This document shows positions 49,561-60,948 of a stretch of DNA of 64,000 bases, piece by piece (position 1 is the stretch's first letter; the number at the start of each line of letters is the position of its first letter). The translations under genes and the position numbers were made by a program. The notes below the pieces were generated by a model, which did no database searches, was not told the origin of the DNA, and worked only from the letters and a program-made list of their open reading frames with translations. This stretch comes from Ehretia macrophylla. Lineage: Eukaryota > Streptophyta > Magnoliopsida > Boraginales > Ehretiaceae. The stretch lies in assembly GCA_037974665.1 (NCBI GenBank), contig CM075770.1:99307350-99371349 (forward strand), read 5' to 3'.

Positions 49561-49745
49561 GCTCAAAAATACCCCACGGGGGTACGGCCCACTCTAGGCC
49601 CAGAAGTACCTCACGGAGGTACGACCCATTCTAGGCCCGAAAGTACCCCACGGGGGTGCAACACACTCTAGGCCTGAAAGCATCCCACAAGGATGCGGCC
49701 CACGCTGAGCTTGAAAGTATCCTACAAGGATTGCAACCTGTTCAA
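49561..49745 (+). repeat. Five-copy 37-bp tandem array of hairpins (I2)
   Basis: Units start at 49561, 49598, 49635, 49672 and 49709 and share the frame GCC(C/T)GAAAGTA...CACTCTAG. Each holds an inverted repeat: TACCCC/GGGGTA, GTACCTC/GAGGTAC, GTACCCC/GGGGTGC, GCATCC/GGATGC and TATCCT/AGGAT, mostly around ACG or ACA. The array begins 60 bases past the pol stop. Confidence 0.9.
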
Positions 49746-50515
49746 ATCGAATAGTTCCCTACAACAGTTGTAGGTAGCTAATCCATTGGTAAGGAACCTT
49801 TAAAAAAACAAATAAATCAGACATCTCTAGATAACAAAAAAATACAAAATATCAAAAAAACTTCATTTATCGTTCATAAAGGATTACATTAGGCCAGCCT
49901 ATTGGAAATGTAAAAAGTACAAAGTACTATCCATATTGTGATTATTTGGGAGAATGATTGAACACCGGCTCTGACTCTACATGTCGAATGCTACGACCCT
50001 CATTAGCCTCGGATGGCGACTGGTACACCACCACTGCGTTAGGCTAGTCATTGTCATCATCCAAGATATCCATGGCCTGGGATGCCTACGCTTCTTCTAT
50101 TGCAAGTTTTTATCGCAAGGCTCCCAGCAATTGGTCTATATGAGCCGTAACCCATATGGCAGAGAAACTTTCTGCATGCTAATAATAACCCTACGACATG
50201 GTCATAAGGGTATTCTCATCACAGATGTTTTTGAATGACACCTTGTTCTCAAGGATGCGGGATCAGGTCCAAAGAGTATGAAGAGTACAAAGACTATTGC
50301 ATAAGTCGGCAATTTGATTGTTTCTATCCTGGACCTGGTCAACAAGCCCAATTTTCTCTATGTGCCAGCCAGCCCACTCCACCACTAGATCACTATACTA
50401 TTGGGTTAGAAGAGAATGGTGCATCTCGATTTCCAGCCTAGCATCCTTCGATTAGTATGCACGACAGTGAGCTTCATCTCATTCACTCTCAGCTGCATGG
50501 GCACGAGCAAGGATA
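49746..50515 (+). other. Spacer of I2 between tandem array and antisense ORF
   Basis: Apart from a short A-rich tract (49800-49860), nothing is recognisable. The ORFs at 49981 and 50235 lack family features. Confidence 0.5.
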
Positions 50516-50519
50516 TCGT

Positions 50520-52460
50520 CCTTTGTAGTTTATGTTGATGCCACAACAACTAGGGCCTCGTCCCTAGACTTCTCAACGATCTCTAAGGTGGACTTCATCG
50601 AAGCCTCTAATTCTTTGACGTATTCATAAGCTTCAACGGCTCTCCTTACCTCTAACCAAAATCTCTCCTTTTCAACAACAACGTTTCTCAAATCCCGTTC
50701 AAGCACGTGAAGGCAGTGATGAGCCATGTTCCACATCACCACATTTTGTAAGAACAAAATGTCAGTCAAAGAGCCATAACTAAAAAGTAGTAAAAATTGC
50801 ACTATGTACCCCAATCGTTGCCCCAGTAGAAACTTCGAACCAACTATTATGATGAATGCAAAAGTAGTCAGCTTCAGTAGGGAATTGCATCGTGCTCATA
50901 GCTTGCACAATTGGTCTAGGATTGTAGAATAAAAAGTATCAGGAGGAAACCTGAATGTAGCTTCAAACGAGCCAGGAAAACCAGGATCTTCAAAAGACGA
51001 TTGTCCAGAGGACGAAGACACCTAATGGGCAGGCAGAGAAGTCGCACTATCTCCGATAAGTTTAAAAAGTGGAGGCACCTGATGGCTACGTAGGGGATTA
51101 GTGTTATCTCTGACAAACAGTTTAGTGGGCCGAGGCGCTTAGGTAGAAAATGGGGGATCATCATTAGTGGTGAAGGGTTGGGGATTACTAGTAGCCGCAG
51201 AAGGGTCGTCGCCAAGCCCCAGAGTAGTATCCGTCATATTATAAATGAAATGGGGATTAGCATCATCGGCAATGGTAGTGGCATCAGCAGTCGTGGACAC
51301 CTCAAGAGTATCAGCATCGACCGCTACTGTGCCAATATCTGAAGCTGAGTGGACTTCATGAAGAATCTGTGTTGTATCAGGAACGGTGTCTTCAAGAGTT
51401 TCTCGCTCGAGACCTATAGGTTCCTCCAAAGAGTCCTTCGGTGCTGAGTCACCATAAGTATTCGGGGCCGCACCGAAATGACATCTCTTTTCACCCTTCA
51501 CTGCATGCTTCTTCCAAGGGTCATCTTTAGGGATAGAGCGGCAAGCAAGCTCAAGACAACCAATTAGTGCCTACAGAAGATGTTGTCTAGGGTAACAGCA
51601 ACGTGCATACCTGATTCCATAGATTCCCCTACAGAGCGAAAAGTTATTACAAAAAAAAAAACAAACACTTACGGTATAGCTCAGCAACTGATATCCACAA
51701 ACGAGAAGAGACTAGCGAGAAACACCTAAGTAAACGTTTTCCACTACGCTGACCACTTAGAAAAGCTAGCAAACAATTTATCCTTTACCGGCGAATATCG
51801 TCGGATCTTGTCACGAGGAACTCTGCCTTGGGATCTACAAAATAGAATGAGTAAGTTCATTACTAAGCATCTACAACTAACAAGCAATCACATACATAAT
51901 GAAGACCCGCCAAATAGAAGGCATGTCTGGGGTAACACCAAGGAGAGCGTCGGAAAGAATAAAGAAGTATTCCTCCTTCTAGTACTTGTCACTATTAGTC
52001 AAATCTATGACCAAGTACTGACGTCCAGTATGGAGTGAAAGTAAGAAATAGCCCAGCTTAGAGGAGGAATGATTTTTTAGGTGATAAGAATGGAACATGC
52101 CATCAAGCTCGAAAGGGAAGCCATACTTTTCCGTAAGGACTTCCAAAGTTATAAGAAGGCAGCAAGAATTGGGCATCAATTGCCCAGAGGAAATACGGAA
52201 ATAGCCACAAAGCCTCTAAAGTAATTCAGGAAATAGGAAAGGAAAACCGCCCTAAAAAAACCTCGTATACATAAATATCTAGCCTGGAGAGTGGGTGTCA
52301 GCACGCTTATCCGCTAAGGGTACCCTGACTATGCTTTCAGGAAGGAGGTAACGACGGTAAAGATAAGTGGTGTCATCATCATCCATTGTGTGACGTGCGA
52401 AGGCATGACCATCTAATGGACAAGCAAGAAAAGAAGGTGGAAAGAGAAAAATACATACCA
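50520..52460 (-). pseudogene. Tat antisense accessory ORF, Transposase_28-like (I2)
   Basis: The frame runs leftward from near 52384 (MDDDDTTYLYRRYLLPES), with breaks. The N-terminal domain (about 52350-51960) reads IVRVPLADKRADTHSPG, GYFRISSGQLMPN, LGYFLLSLHTGRQYLV and SDKYWKEEYFFI. This follows the same pattern as the plus-strand I1 ORF and fits PF04195. Next comes a Ser/Thr/Asp-rich, probably disordered part (51501-51139). The C-terminal part (about 50814-50520) is charged and heptad-like (ERDLRNVVVEKERFWLEV), likely coiled coil. The frame starts about 440 bp from the 3' LTR and is antisense to pol. Function is unknown. Several stops and frameshifts make it a pseudogene. Confidence 0.72.
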
Positions 52461-52807
52461 AGGAAAAAAGGATTGAAAATTTAGCGAAATAGGAAAAATG
52501 GAGGCAAAAAAAGGGATTGCAAAAGGGAGAAAAGTAGGAGTAAAAATGACCGAAGTAAAGGGCAATAAAGACATCTAAGCCAGGTGATGAGACCTTTCAC
52601 TTGGCTAAGCATTAAATTTTTTTAGGATATTGCCACGTGGCACATTGTGAAGGGATGTGGTATTCCCTGCGCCCCATTAAAAGATGAGGCATGTGAAATA
52701 CTAGTCCCATGCGTATGCAACATCAGCAAGGGCACCTGCACGTACAAGAGCCCTTACAAAGAACCACACACTAGAATAAACTCCCTAGGTCCAGTCTTTG
52801 ATGAACC

Positions 52808-52820
52808 CAAAGAGTGGGGG
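52808..52820 (+). other. Polypurine tract of I2
   Basis: AAAGAGTGGGGGA lies six bases before the LTR start TGTAATGGGC. It resembles the I1 tract (AAACTGGGGGA). Confidence 0.7.
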
Positions 52821-53245
52821 ACTTGCTGTAATGGGCTAAGATCCCCTTTACCATCAGGGGCCTAAGCCAAATTAGCGAATATGTCAAGGTTGGAGACGAA
52901 AAGAGTCCTCGACTGTGACTCTCGAGCCCAGCAATACATTTATTTTATTAATTTGCATATATTTGTTTGCATTAGATTTGTTCATTTCTCGATATATGAA
53001 TTAAAGTGTGCTTGCATTGCATTTAGTATGAGGCCCCCGCACGAAACCCCATATGCATTTACATCATTTAATGTGTATTTGTATCATTTTACGTGCTTTC
53101 ATCTCGTTTAACATGTATTCATGTGTTTTAAGTGTGGTAGATGTTAATTATGTGATATCGATTAGCAAATGGAAACTAGAATAGTTGAATTATAACTAAA
53201 TGGAAAACTAGTAAGTAAGTTTTAGTTGGAGGGGTAAGTTAGTCA

Positions 53246-53285
53246 TTTGGCATTAAATAAAAATCTTTGGCATTAAATAAAAATC
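53246..53285 (+). repeat. 20-bp perfect tandem duplication in F
   Basis: TTTGGCATTAAATAAAAATC occurs twice in a row. Confidence 0.85.
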
Positions 53286-55227
53286 CTACCTACCATTTGA
53301 TTAAAAATAAAACAAACACAACACATAAACATACACACACAATCGGGTCTTGTTCCCAAAAGACATACACACACGGCTGAACACACATACACACGACTGA
53401 AAATAGGAAAGAAGAAAGAAAGAAAATAGAGAAAAAGGAAGAAAATGGGGAAAAAGAAGAAGAATTGAGCCTCGCTTTAGCTATTTTCTTGCATTTCTTC
53501 AACTACTAGGTGAAGGGTCTATTTGCGCATTTTTCTTGAAGTTTAATTGAAGATAATTTTATGTTTATGTTGTAAATGGAAGAATTTGTTATAAATTCTT
53601 ATGCTAAAGTGTTTATGATGAAGAAAATGTGAAGTTGCTAGTGTTGTATGCCTTAGAAAGTTGAAGCTATGTGTGTTCATTGTTGTTGTTGGTAGATGAA
53701 CACGAATGGTGTTATGAAGTTTATGTGTTTGTAATAATGCTTGAAAGAGAATATGTTTTAGCTCAAGAGTGAATTTCAAACTTGTAGGTACATGTGAATG
53801 CAAGAAAAAAAGCTAACTGAACATTTGGTGCAAGAGTGTAACTGGACAGATTGTGCAACTGACTTGTAAAGCTCGTTTGGCATAGCAAACGTTGTCGTAA
53901 TTGGATGAATGTTTTGTATGTTGTGCCCAAGACCTTGAGGAACAAACTCACTTTAAGTGCAAGCTCTAATTATGTCATTAAGATGTGTTTATAAAGCCAA
54001 AACAGTAGGGTATAGATTCTCGCTAGGTGCAGGGCAGATTGCGCGGTAAATTTCTAAAGGCCATAACTTGATGAATATAGTTCTGAATTAGGATTTGTTT
54101 GATGCTAAACTCATCTAAACTTAATGAACTACATGCATGTGTAGTTTCAGAGGTTTTAGAGAACATTAAGATTGGTAACCAAATTAGTAAATTCATGCTT
54201 GAGTTTAACTTGTAATTGTAATTGAGATTCTAGTTGAAATGTTCCTTTTCTTGTATTGTTTCGCTTGCTCATGGATAATATTGGTTGCCTAAATGTTCAA
54301 ATGTATGAGTATTTAAACTATGTATTGAATTTGTGTGTGTGTGTTCTATTGAATTCATTTGTGGTTGATATTTATGTACTTATCAATTAATTGTCCATTT
54401 ATTACTAACTGCTATGTTGAGTGTCTTGCATAAAAAATGCTCTATTATATTGCTAAGTGTAGTATCTAGTTTGGCTTGTGTTCTGTTGTGTTCTAAGGAG
54501 GTTTTAACTTGGATATGTTATTATCTTGATTGAATACGGAAAGTTAATTGCTAAAAGAGTTAGTTCCTACTTATATGCTTATGGTATGTGCTTATGGTTG
54601 TTTAGTACAGAATGATTACCGTGTGTGAATAATTGAGCTACAAATTGAATTAAATCATGTTCTATCGCTTGTATTGATTGCTAATTGACTATATGCTCGA
54701 GGGCAACCTACTTTGTTGTCCCTCATTTATGTGCTTATCAGAATGATTATTAAGTGTTATCTCGTGTTTCTCATGTCAGTGGTTGCGCAACCATCTCATT
54801 TGGGACGGATGTGTTGGGCCTCTATGGGCCAGCAACGGGCTTGCCAGTGGTAGGTTGCCCAACCTTCGTGCCCTATTCCCTCACCCTCTTGGTCCGGAGA
54901 TTGCCTTGAGGTGTTGGGTCGTAGGATATTTGGGGTATATCCAGAGTACACCCACTGGAGTGCATGGGATTTGCTGGCATTATTATCGTGTTCGTGTTCG
55001 TGCTCGTTATCATGATCGTGACCATCATCGAATTGGAGTGATAAGGGTTGAATCGAAACCATATCCTTTTTATAAGTGTTATTTAGCTTCATAAACTTGA
55101 ATGATTATCTCGTATTAATATGGTACTCTTGTGCTTGCCTTTATGTATTTGTTACTCAACTATATGACCTACTTATATGCATTGTACGAAAGGGTTTTCG
55201 AAAACTCCCCGTTTTATCCCCCCTCAC

Positions 55228-55244
55228 TGAGCATTGTATGCTCA
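55228..55244 (+). other. LTR hairpin 1 of F
   Basis: TGAGCAT, loop TGT and ATGCTCA form a perfect 7-bp stem after CCCTCAC. Confidence 0.75.
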
Positions 55245-55679
55245 CCCCTTTATCTATCATGTTTAAGGAGAAGCTGTGGTAGTCTCCTAAGAAGGGGAAG
55301 AAGTGTAAAACTATTTGCTCTTGCTTGCCCGAGGTTGAATGCCTTATATTTTATGTTGATCAGAATGTGTTGTCCAATAAAGTTGCAATTGATATTATGA
55401 ACATGTAATCTATTTTGAGACTTGGCTAATCTAGTGAATAAGGAATGTATTGTAGCACTTGTAACTGTAGTGTATTAGCTAGTTAATGAAATGACATAAA
55501 ACCTCCTTTGTATTCATTCATGTTATTAGTTGGCTAGGTTGGAAATGTACATATCGAGCTAAATAAAAGAAATGCTAGGCCTACCATGCTATCTTAAGTG
55601 AATTTTATATGGTATTGTGTTGTTGTATGTTGTTGAACTTGATTGACCATGTTTGGTATGTCTATAGTACAGGAGAAAC

Positions 55680-55858
55680 TCTGTCCATTTTTTTCTCGTT
55701 TTTCGTGCCTCGGGGTTTGGGTCAGGTTGTTACTATCAGACTTGATTATGCGAGGAAACAGGGCGTTACACTGTCCATTTTCCTCATTTTTCTTGCCTCA
55801 AGGTTTGGGTCGGGTTGTTACTACTGATCCTGATTCCACGAGGGATCGAGGTGTTACA
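55680..55858 (+). repeat. Tandem duplication of the LTR end in F (about 90 bp)
   Basis: Both copies run CTGTCCATTTT, GTTTGGGTC(A/G)GGTTGTTACTA, GATTA/CC and GTTACA. The first ends near 55770 (GGGCGTTACA) and the second at 55858 (GAGGTGTTACA). Confidence 0.8.
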
Positions 55859-56240
55859 TCAGCTCGATAGCATAGACACATTAGAGAATCTTCAGCAACG
55901 ACTAGCGTTGCTACATAAGGAAGGCAATCATGAGGGCACAGTTTGGGGGATTAGATTGACTCTTAAAATCGAAGGAACCCAATACCTGCGCCAAGATTGA
56001 CTACATTGACAAATTATTTAAGGAGAAGAGGTTGGACCTTGAAGCACACACATCATAACCCTAAACACTATACCCTTACTCTACACTCAAATCACTCTTC
56101 AGCCTATGTAAACCCTTGACTAGCACCCACCTATCGGAACCCCTATTGACAAAGGGACTGAGGTTTGCCTTAGTTTTAATTGTAAATTTCGAGGGTCTAC
56201 ATAAAACAATAAATTTATCTTTATATTTATTTTTTCTTAA

Positions 56241-58629
56241 ATATGGATCACCGATGAAATCCTTACTGGTCAGTGTACTTCAATTTCCATTTGTTTTCTT
56301 TTTAAATTGTTGGCCAGTGATGTCTCTTTTTTAGTCAAGGTCAGTGATGCCTTGTGTTCGCCCTATTTGAACTAATATCACTTCTTAGATTCATGAGAAA
56401 TACAATGATTGGAAATTTGAACATTCCGCTCAACTTTGGGTGTTATCTTTTAAATTTTAAGAAAACGTATTGTTTGATAACTAAAATGAGGATCGACGTA
56501 TACAATTGATGTAAATAATGCAAATAAATGAGTTATATTGATAAAGTACTACCACCCCATTTCAATGCTCTTCAAGAAATAGAACAAGCGAATTCTAGCA
56601 ACGACTATAAAGATAAATTCAAGGCTAGCTCCACCTAAATCTGGATTGAAAAGAATATATCAAAATAAATTATGTAATTCATAAATGATAAATGTCTGCG
56701 TTGGCACTTCCTCCCTTTTGTCGAAGCAATAACTTTATGTGAGAGTCGAATCCCAAAAGGAGAATTGGAAATTTTTGTAATAGGAGATCTTTGGAGATGG
56801 AAAATTTGCCCACCGAGTTTTATTAATTTGTAAATGCTTCCTCACTTAGTTAAAACAATAAAATTGGCTAATATTATGATAATTGTTACAACAGAAATAT
56901 TTGAGACGAAAGAATTCATTTTCTATCGAAATATCCAATATTTCGAAAAAGTTTCACTAATTATCCATAGTAAGGAATAGAATAATTGAGGTAAAGATAT
57001 TGTGATAATCAAAACACGAAACAAATGAGTGGCAAAACAAGACAGGAATTGGCTAGTTATCATTATTAAGAAACCTAATTGTTGGTCATTAAGGAACGTA
57101 AAAGAAAAGAAAGGATAAAAGAAAGGTCGATTAAGAAAAGAAATAAATAATTTGCAAGATAGAATTTATTTATAATATTGTTATACATCACATTTTCTCT
57201 CTTATACAATAAAATTTTAAAAATAAATATTGAAAATTTGACATTCAATATATGAATTTTTATCATACAGAAGAGTAGTACAATGGTGACGTAAAACATT
57301 ACTCTTTCTCCCTCTCCTTCTATCTTCACTTTCTATTGTAAGAGGATAAAATTCGGTCGGCTCTCCGTCGTCATACAAAAACAAAAAGTATATACATAAT
57401 CACGACATGTTATGAATGTTTGCATAATATTCAAAATTTTAAAGCAGGGGAAATACTCAAAAGGATCTTCAAATCAGAAGTGTTTTCAAACCTAGAGACC
57501 TAATGGACCTGATGATGTACGTTAAAACTGGTCTCATCCATGGGGTCATATGGGTAGTTTAGTTAGAATCTTGTTTTTGATTTTGATAGGAGCCAAACGA
57601 TCTGAGAAATAGTAGGAATGAGATCGCCCCTTTTTAGGAGGAAAATTTTGACACTCAAGTTAGCTGAGAACTAAACAAAGAGACATATAAATTTCATGTG
57701 AGAGTGATTGGCTCAAACTTTTCTTCAAAGATTGAGGAGAACTTCCTAAAATAGTTGGCCGAGAGCCGCTCTGTCTCCTTGGTAAACTAATGTACGTACA
57801 TTAATTGCTTATACAAACTTACCCCCCTTTAGAAAATTGTGGATCAAGTGGACTTTGCTAGTGTTGAGTAAGAAAAACGTCCCTCACCTCAATTATTTGG
57901 TCTCGATTGGCCCAGGAACGTGTCATTCCACTAGAAAAAAAGGACCAAAAGAAGAATATATATAAAATAAAAAAAAAAGGAGATGATGGAGAATCTTTTA
58001 CTATTGTCATACAACGATTTTGCATTATTCGACATATCTCTTCCTTTATGTTACACAAATGAAAGATGATAAGTTTCTTGAAGAATAACCTAAACATTGT
58101 TTATTGAAATTTTAGAAGTCATAGAGTAACAAAGTCAAGTGTTGCTTAGCACCATTTCAAACTTTAAGTAGGTATGTGTCGCTAACTTTTGTCATTTTGA
58201 CTAGAATGGATTTGTGATTAATGCACGTTAAACGAATGGCCGAAATTCTTATGTAAGAAATACAATGTATCCTACCTATTGAGGCAATTGTGCATGTACA
58301 ATATCTGTTAATGCACGCACACACCATAGACTATTCGTAAGCAGTAATCTTGATTTTATCAAGACAAAGCTTCATAACCATTCAATCCCAACGGATTACA
58401 TATTATGCAACAGGACGTGGGTTCCACTCTTTGTGCGGTATATTTTCGGGTTCGATTCACATCCTCTGCTCTAGGTTGAGAGTCTTGACTGAATTAGTGT
58501 ATGTATTGGGAACATACGTTGCATTTAAAGTTTATCAATTGGTGATCGAGTTCCGCCAACTGGATTTCCCTTGTCAACAAAAAAAACATTATACCATATG
58601 CATATATTGTGGTATGCATTGATTTTAGG
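56241..58629. other. AT-rich stretch with no recognisable gene
   Basis: No ORF with family features is visible. The ORFs at 57075-57329 and 57858-58097 are low-complexity Phe/Leu/Ile-rich sequences. A tRNA-like B-box word (GGTTCGATTC, near 58450) stands alone without a matching A box or cloverleaf. Confidence 0.5.
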
Positions 58630-59702
58630 GTATTTTTGAGCTAGACCCCTTCAAAATTTATAAAAAGAGACTTAGACCCCATGTTTTTTATTAAATGAGA
58701 CACAGACCCCTTCTGTTAAGGGTCTGTTACATTTTCTGTTAAAACAATGTAAAATGTCATTAATGCCCTCTAAAACACACTCACTCACACCCGAACAAAG
58801 CTCTCAACCCCATCTTCTTCTTTCTCTTCCAAACCACCACCAGACCAAAAAAAACACACATAGATCAAACTCCCCCTCCTTCATTCTTCTCCTTTCTCGC
58901 CTCGTATGCTTCTCTAATACACCAACTGTACACCCAACATAAATAAATAAAAAATGCATAGAACATACAAAAGCATAAAGCAAAAACTAAAGAACAACTT
59001 GTACAACTTGCTTGCACACCATAATGAAAGCAGAAAAGCAGAAAAACAGAAACTAACGACATATACATAAATACATAATATATGTCTATATATTAATTAA
59101 AAAAAAATATGTATAAATTATTATATCAAACTTTTGCCAGCGTCGTAAACCGACACGGCGAGCAGCGGCGCCACCACCATTGCATTCTTCTCGTCAGCGC
59201 GACCCTTCTCGCACCATGCACGCGCCGTTTTGTCACCAGAATCTCCTCCAATCATCACGATCCATAATCGGCAAGGCTCCATCTTCTCCGGCGGCAGCAG
59301 CGACTTCTCCGATCTGTGTTTTGGGTGTATGATTTTGGATGAGTTTGTGTTTGTGTTATTTTGTGTGGGTTTGTGTTTGTGTGTGTGATGTGTAAGCCAT
59401 ATGTGTTGTTTCTTTTCACTGATTTCTTTTTTTTTTTTTTTGGTCTGAGTTTTGTCTAATAATATTAGGTGTGATGGTGTGTAAGAAGAAGAAGAAAAAG
59501 AAGAATGAGGTATAAGTGCTTGATCTTAGTGTGTGTGTTTTTTTGTGATGGTGTGTGTTATAAAGGGCACTAATGGAATTTTATATAATTTTAACTGAAA
59601 ATCTAACAGATCCCTAACAGAAGGGTCTGTGTCTCATTTAATAAAAAGCATGAGATCTAAGTTTCCTTTTATAAATTTTGAAAGGGTCTAGCTCAAAAAT
59701 AC
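58630..59702. mobile_element. Non-autonomous TIR DNA transposon with ~140-bp termini
   Basis: The left end (58630-58771) and right end (59563-59702) are inverted copies. Both begin GTATTTTTGAGCTAGACCC and continue through AAAATTTATAAAA, TTATTAAATGAGACACAGAC and a CATTA(A/G)TGCCCT end. No 8- or 9-bp flanking repeat is visible; a TA next to TTTTTGAG on each side is the only candidate duplication. Long termini suggest a Mutator-like origin, but the missing 9-bp repeat leaves this open. The core (59140-59330) is markedly GC-rich. Confidence 0.8.
59140..59330. other. GC-rich core of the TIR transposon, possible captured gene fragment
   Basis: This GC-rich island (CGGCG, GGCGGCAGCAGCG) lies in AT-rich surroundings. 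A 52-codon ORF on the minus strand (about 59284 to 59126, starting MEPCRLWIVM) spans it. I recognise no protein. Pack-MULE elements carry such fragments, so capture is a reasonable hypothesis and no more. Confidence 0.4.
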
Positions 59703-60745
59703 ATGGAGAAATAATCAAAGCTTCTTCACTCTTCTCAACGTTAACATGACAATTGAATAATGAAACTTTTTGCACGAACCTAGAAATGCCATATGCTTTC
59801 ACATGCCAACACAAGCAATACTTCTAAGCAAACGGACGTAAATCTATCTCATGTTCACTTGACCAAAAATTTAAATTTTCACAAATGGTTATGATAAATC
59901 CGATGAGAAATTTTGGTTGCGAATATAAATACAATGACTATAGAGCGTGAAAGCATGGCCAGATTTTTCATTTCATCGTACTGAGCGCATTTCGCTCTAC
60001 GACATTATATTTATTATTACATTCCGTACTCAAAGAAAAACTTTGATACCATTTCCTTTTGCTAAGTGAACAACTACGCTATTAATTCTCATATACAAGT
60101 GTTCATACGGGGTCAGTTACTAAACTTGTTGCTTACGTATACATTTTGCTTTACATCAAATTGAATGCTGTTGAAAAGTTGGTCTTTAGTAAGTACACTC
60201 CTTGATGCACAGAGTTGCTGCGCTCTCTCCATGTGTGGTATATAACAGTTGAGAAAAAAAAAACTTTGTTATTATTAAATGTCTAAGAAGAGAAAAAAAA
60301 AAATCAAGATACAGTAATTATTGTACTCTAATATCAATTTTATACGTTATATTTGTGGTGGTATGATATATTAAGCACTTCAGAGACTGCAAGGAACGAT
60401 ATAGCTCAAATATTACTACCTTTTACTTTCTTTAATTTTTTTTCTGATGATATGGGAACCGAATTGGTCGAGACCACAAGTGTAAATATAGATCAAATAT
60501 TTACTACATCTTAATTACTATTAATAAAACACAATTTTCTTGCATTGATAAGTCATATTCTAAAACCGCCTTATAGATATTGGGCTACTCCATCTAAAAT
60601 CAATATAGTATTAGAGTTAGAATCCAGTCTAATGTGGTTGATACTATTCCTCTATATCTGCTCTCGTTTCTTGTGGCCTATCTTCCTTCATTTCAACTCT
60701 TGTATTCAAAAGGGAAATTTTCACAAACAATCTCTATTGTTTCAG
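59703..60745. other. Unassigned AT-rich sequence
   Basis: I see no coding, RNA or repeat signal apart from short A tracts (60250-60305). Confidence 0.5.
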
Positions 60746-60746
60746 T

Positions 60747-60900
60747 AAGATTTTAAATTCGTCCTTATTATTCAAAATTAATCAATTTAGTCCTTATTAT
60801 TTCTAAAAAAATTAGAAAATAAAAGGAACTAAATTCAAATTTTTTAGTAAATAATAAGGACTAAATTGATTACTTTTACACAATAGGGATGAATTCAAAA
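60747..60900. mobile_element. Foldback MITE-like inverted repeat
   Basis: The left arm, from about 60754, has AATTCGTCC then ATCAATTTAGTCCTTATTAT. The right arm, to about 60896, has ATAATAAGGACTAAATTGAT then GATGAATT. The arms are about 50 bp with few mismatches around a ~40-bp centre. Confidence 0.7.
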
Positions 60901-60948
60901 ATTTTGAAAAATAATAGGGACTAAATTGACTAATTCAAAACTATGTGA

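Larger units (their letters stand above)
52914..55858 (+). mobile_element. Solo LTR F (2945 bp), chromovirus-like
   Basis: It starts TGTGACTCTCGAGCCC and ends GAGGTGTTACA, like the LTR of A. The flanks TCGAC (52909-52913) and TCAGC (55859-55863) match at only three of five bases, so the repeats have decayed or the exact ends are slightly off. It contains the shared word (54937-54953), hairpin 1 (55228-55244), an ACAGGAGAAACTCTGTCC word near 55669 and a duplicated 3' end (55680-55858). ORFs inside are fortuitous. Confidence 0.78.
49273..56240 (+). mobile_element. Tat-type Ty3/gypsy element I2, 3' part
   Basis: The plus-strand element is truncated on the left at the junction with I1. It holds the integrase C-terminus (49273-49500), a 37-bp hairpin array (49561-49745), a spacer, an antisense accessory ORF (52460 to 50520), a polypurine tract (52808-52820) and a 3' LTR (from 52827) that contains solo LTR F. 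The order pol, spacer, antisense ORF, 3' LTR is known from plant Tat-lineage elements. The right end of the LTR is not sharply visible; 56240 is approximate. Confidence 0.7.
52827..56240 (+). repeat. 3' LTR of I2, interrupted by solo LTR F
   Basis: Pieces are 52827-52913 (starting TGTAATGGGCTAAG) and 55859 to about 56240. The second piece has the CTATACCCTTACTCTACACT and TGACAAAGGGACTGAGGTTTG words often seen near the ends of Tat-type LTRs. The right boundary is a guess. Confidence 0.55.

Noticed and set aside
52279-52461. ORF start at 52461 as the beginning of the antisense accessory protein
   Set aside because: The first ~25 residues do not fit the family. The downstream methionine (MDDDD, about 52384) is the more plausible start, though decay prevents certainty.
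54783-55094. Overlapping ORFs on both strands, about 100 codons each
   Set aside because: They lie within solo LTR F over the conserved LTR module; the open frames reflect its GC content.
58440-58460. Possible tRNA or SINE B box (GGTTCGATTC)
   Set aside because: No A box at the right distance, no cloverleaf, no target repeat around a SINE-like unit.
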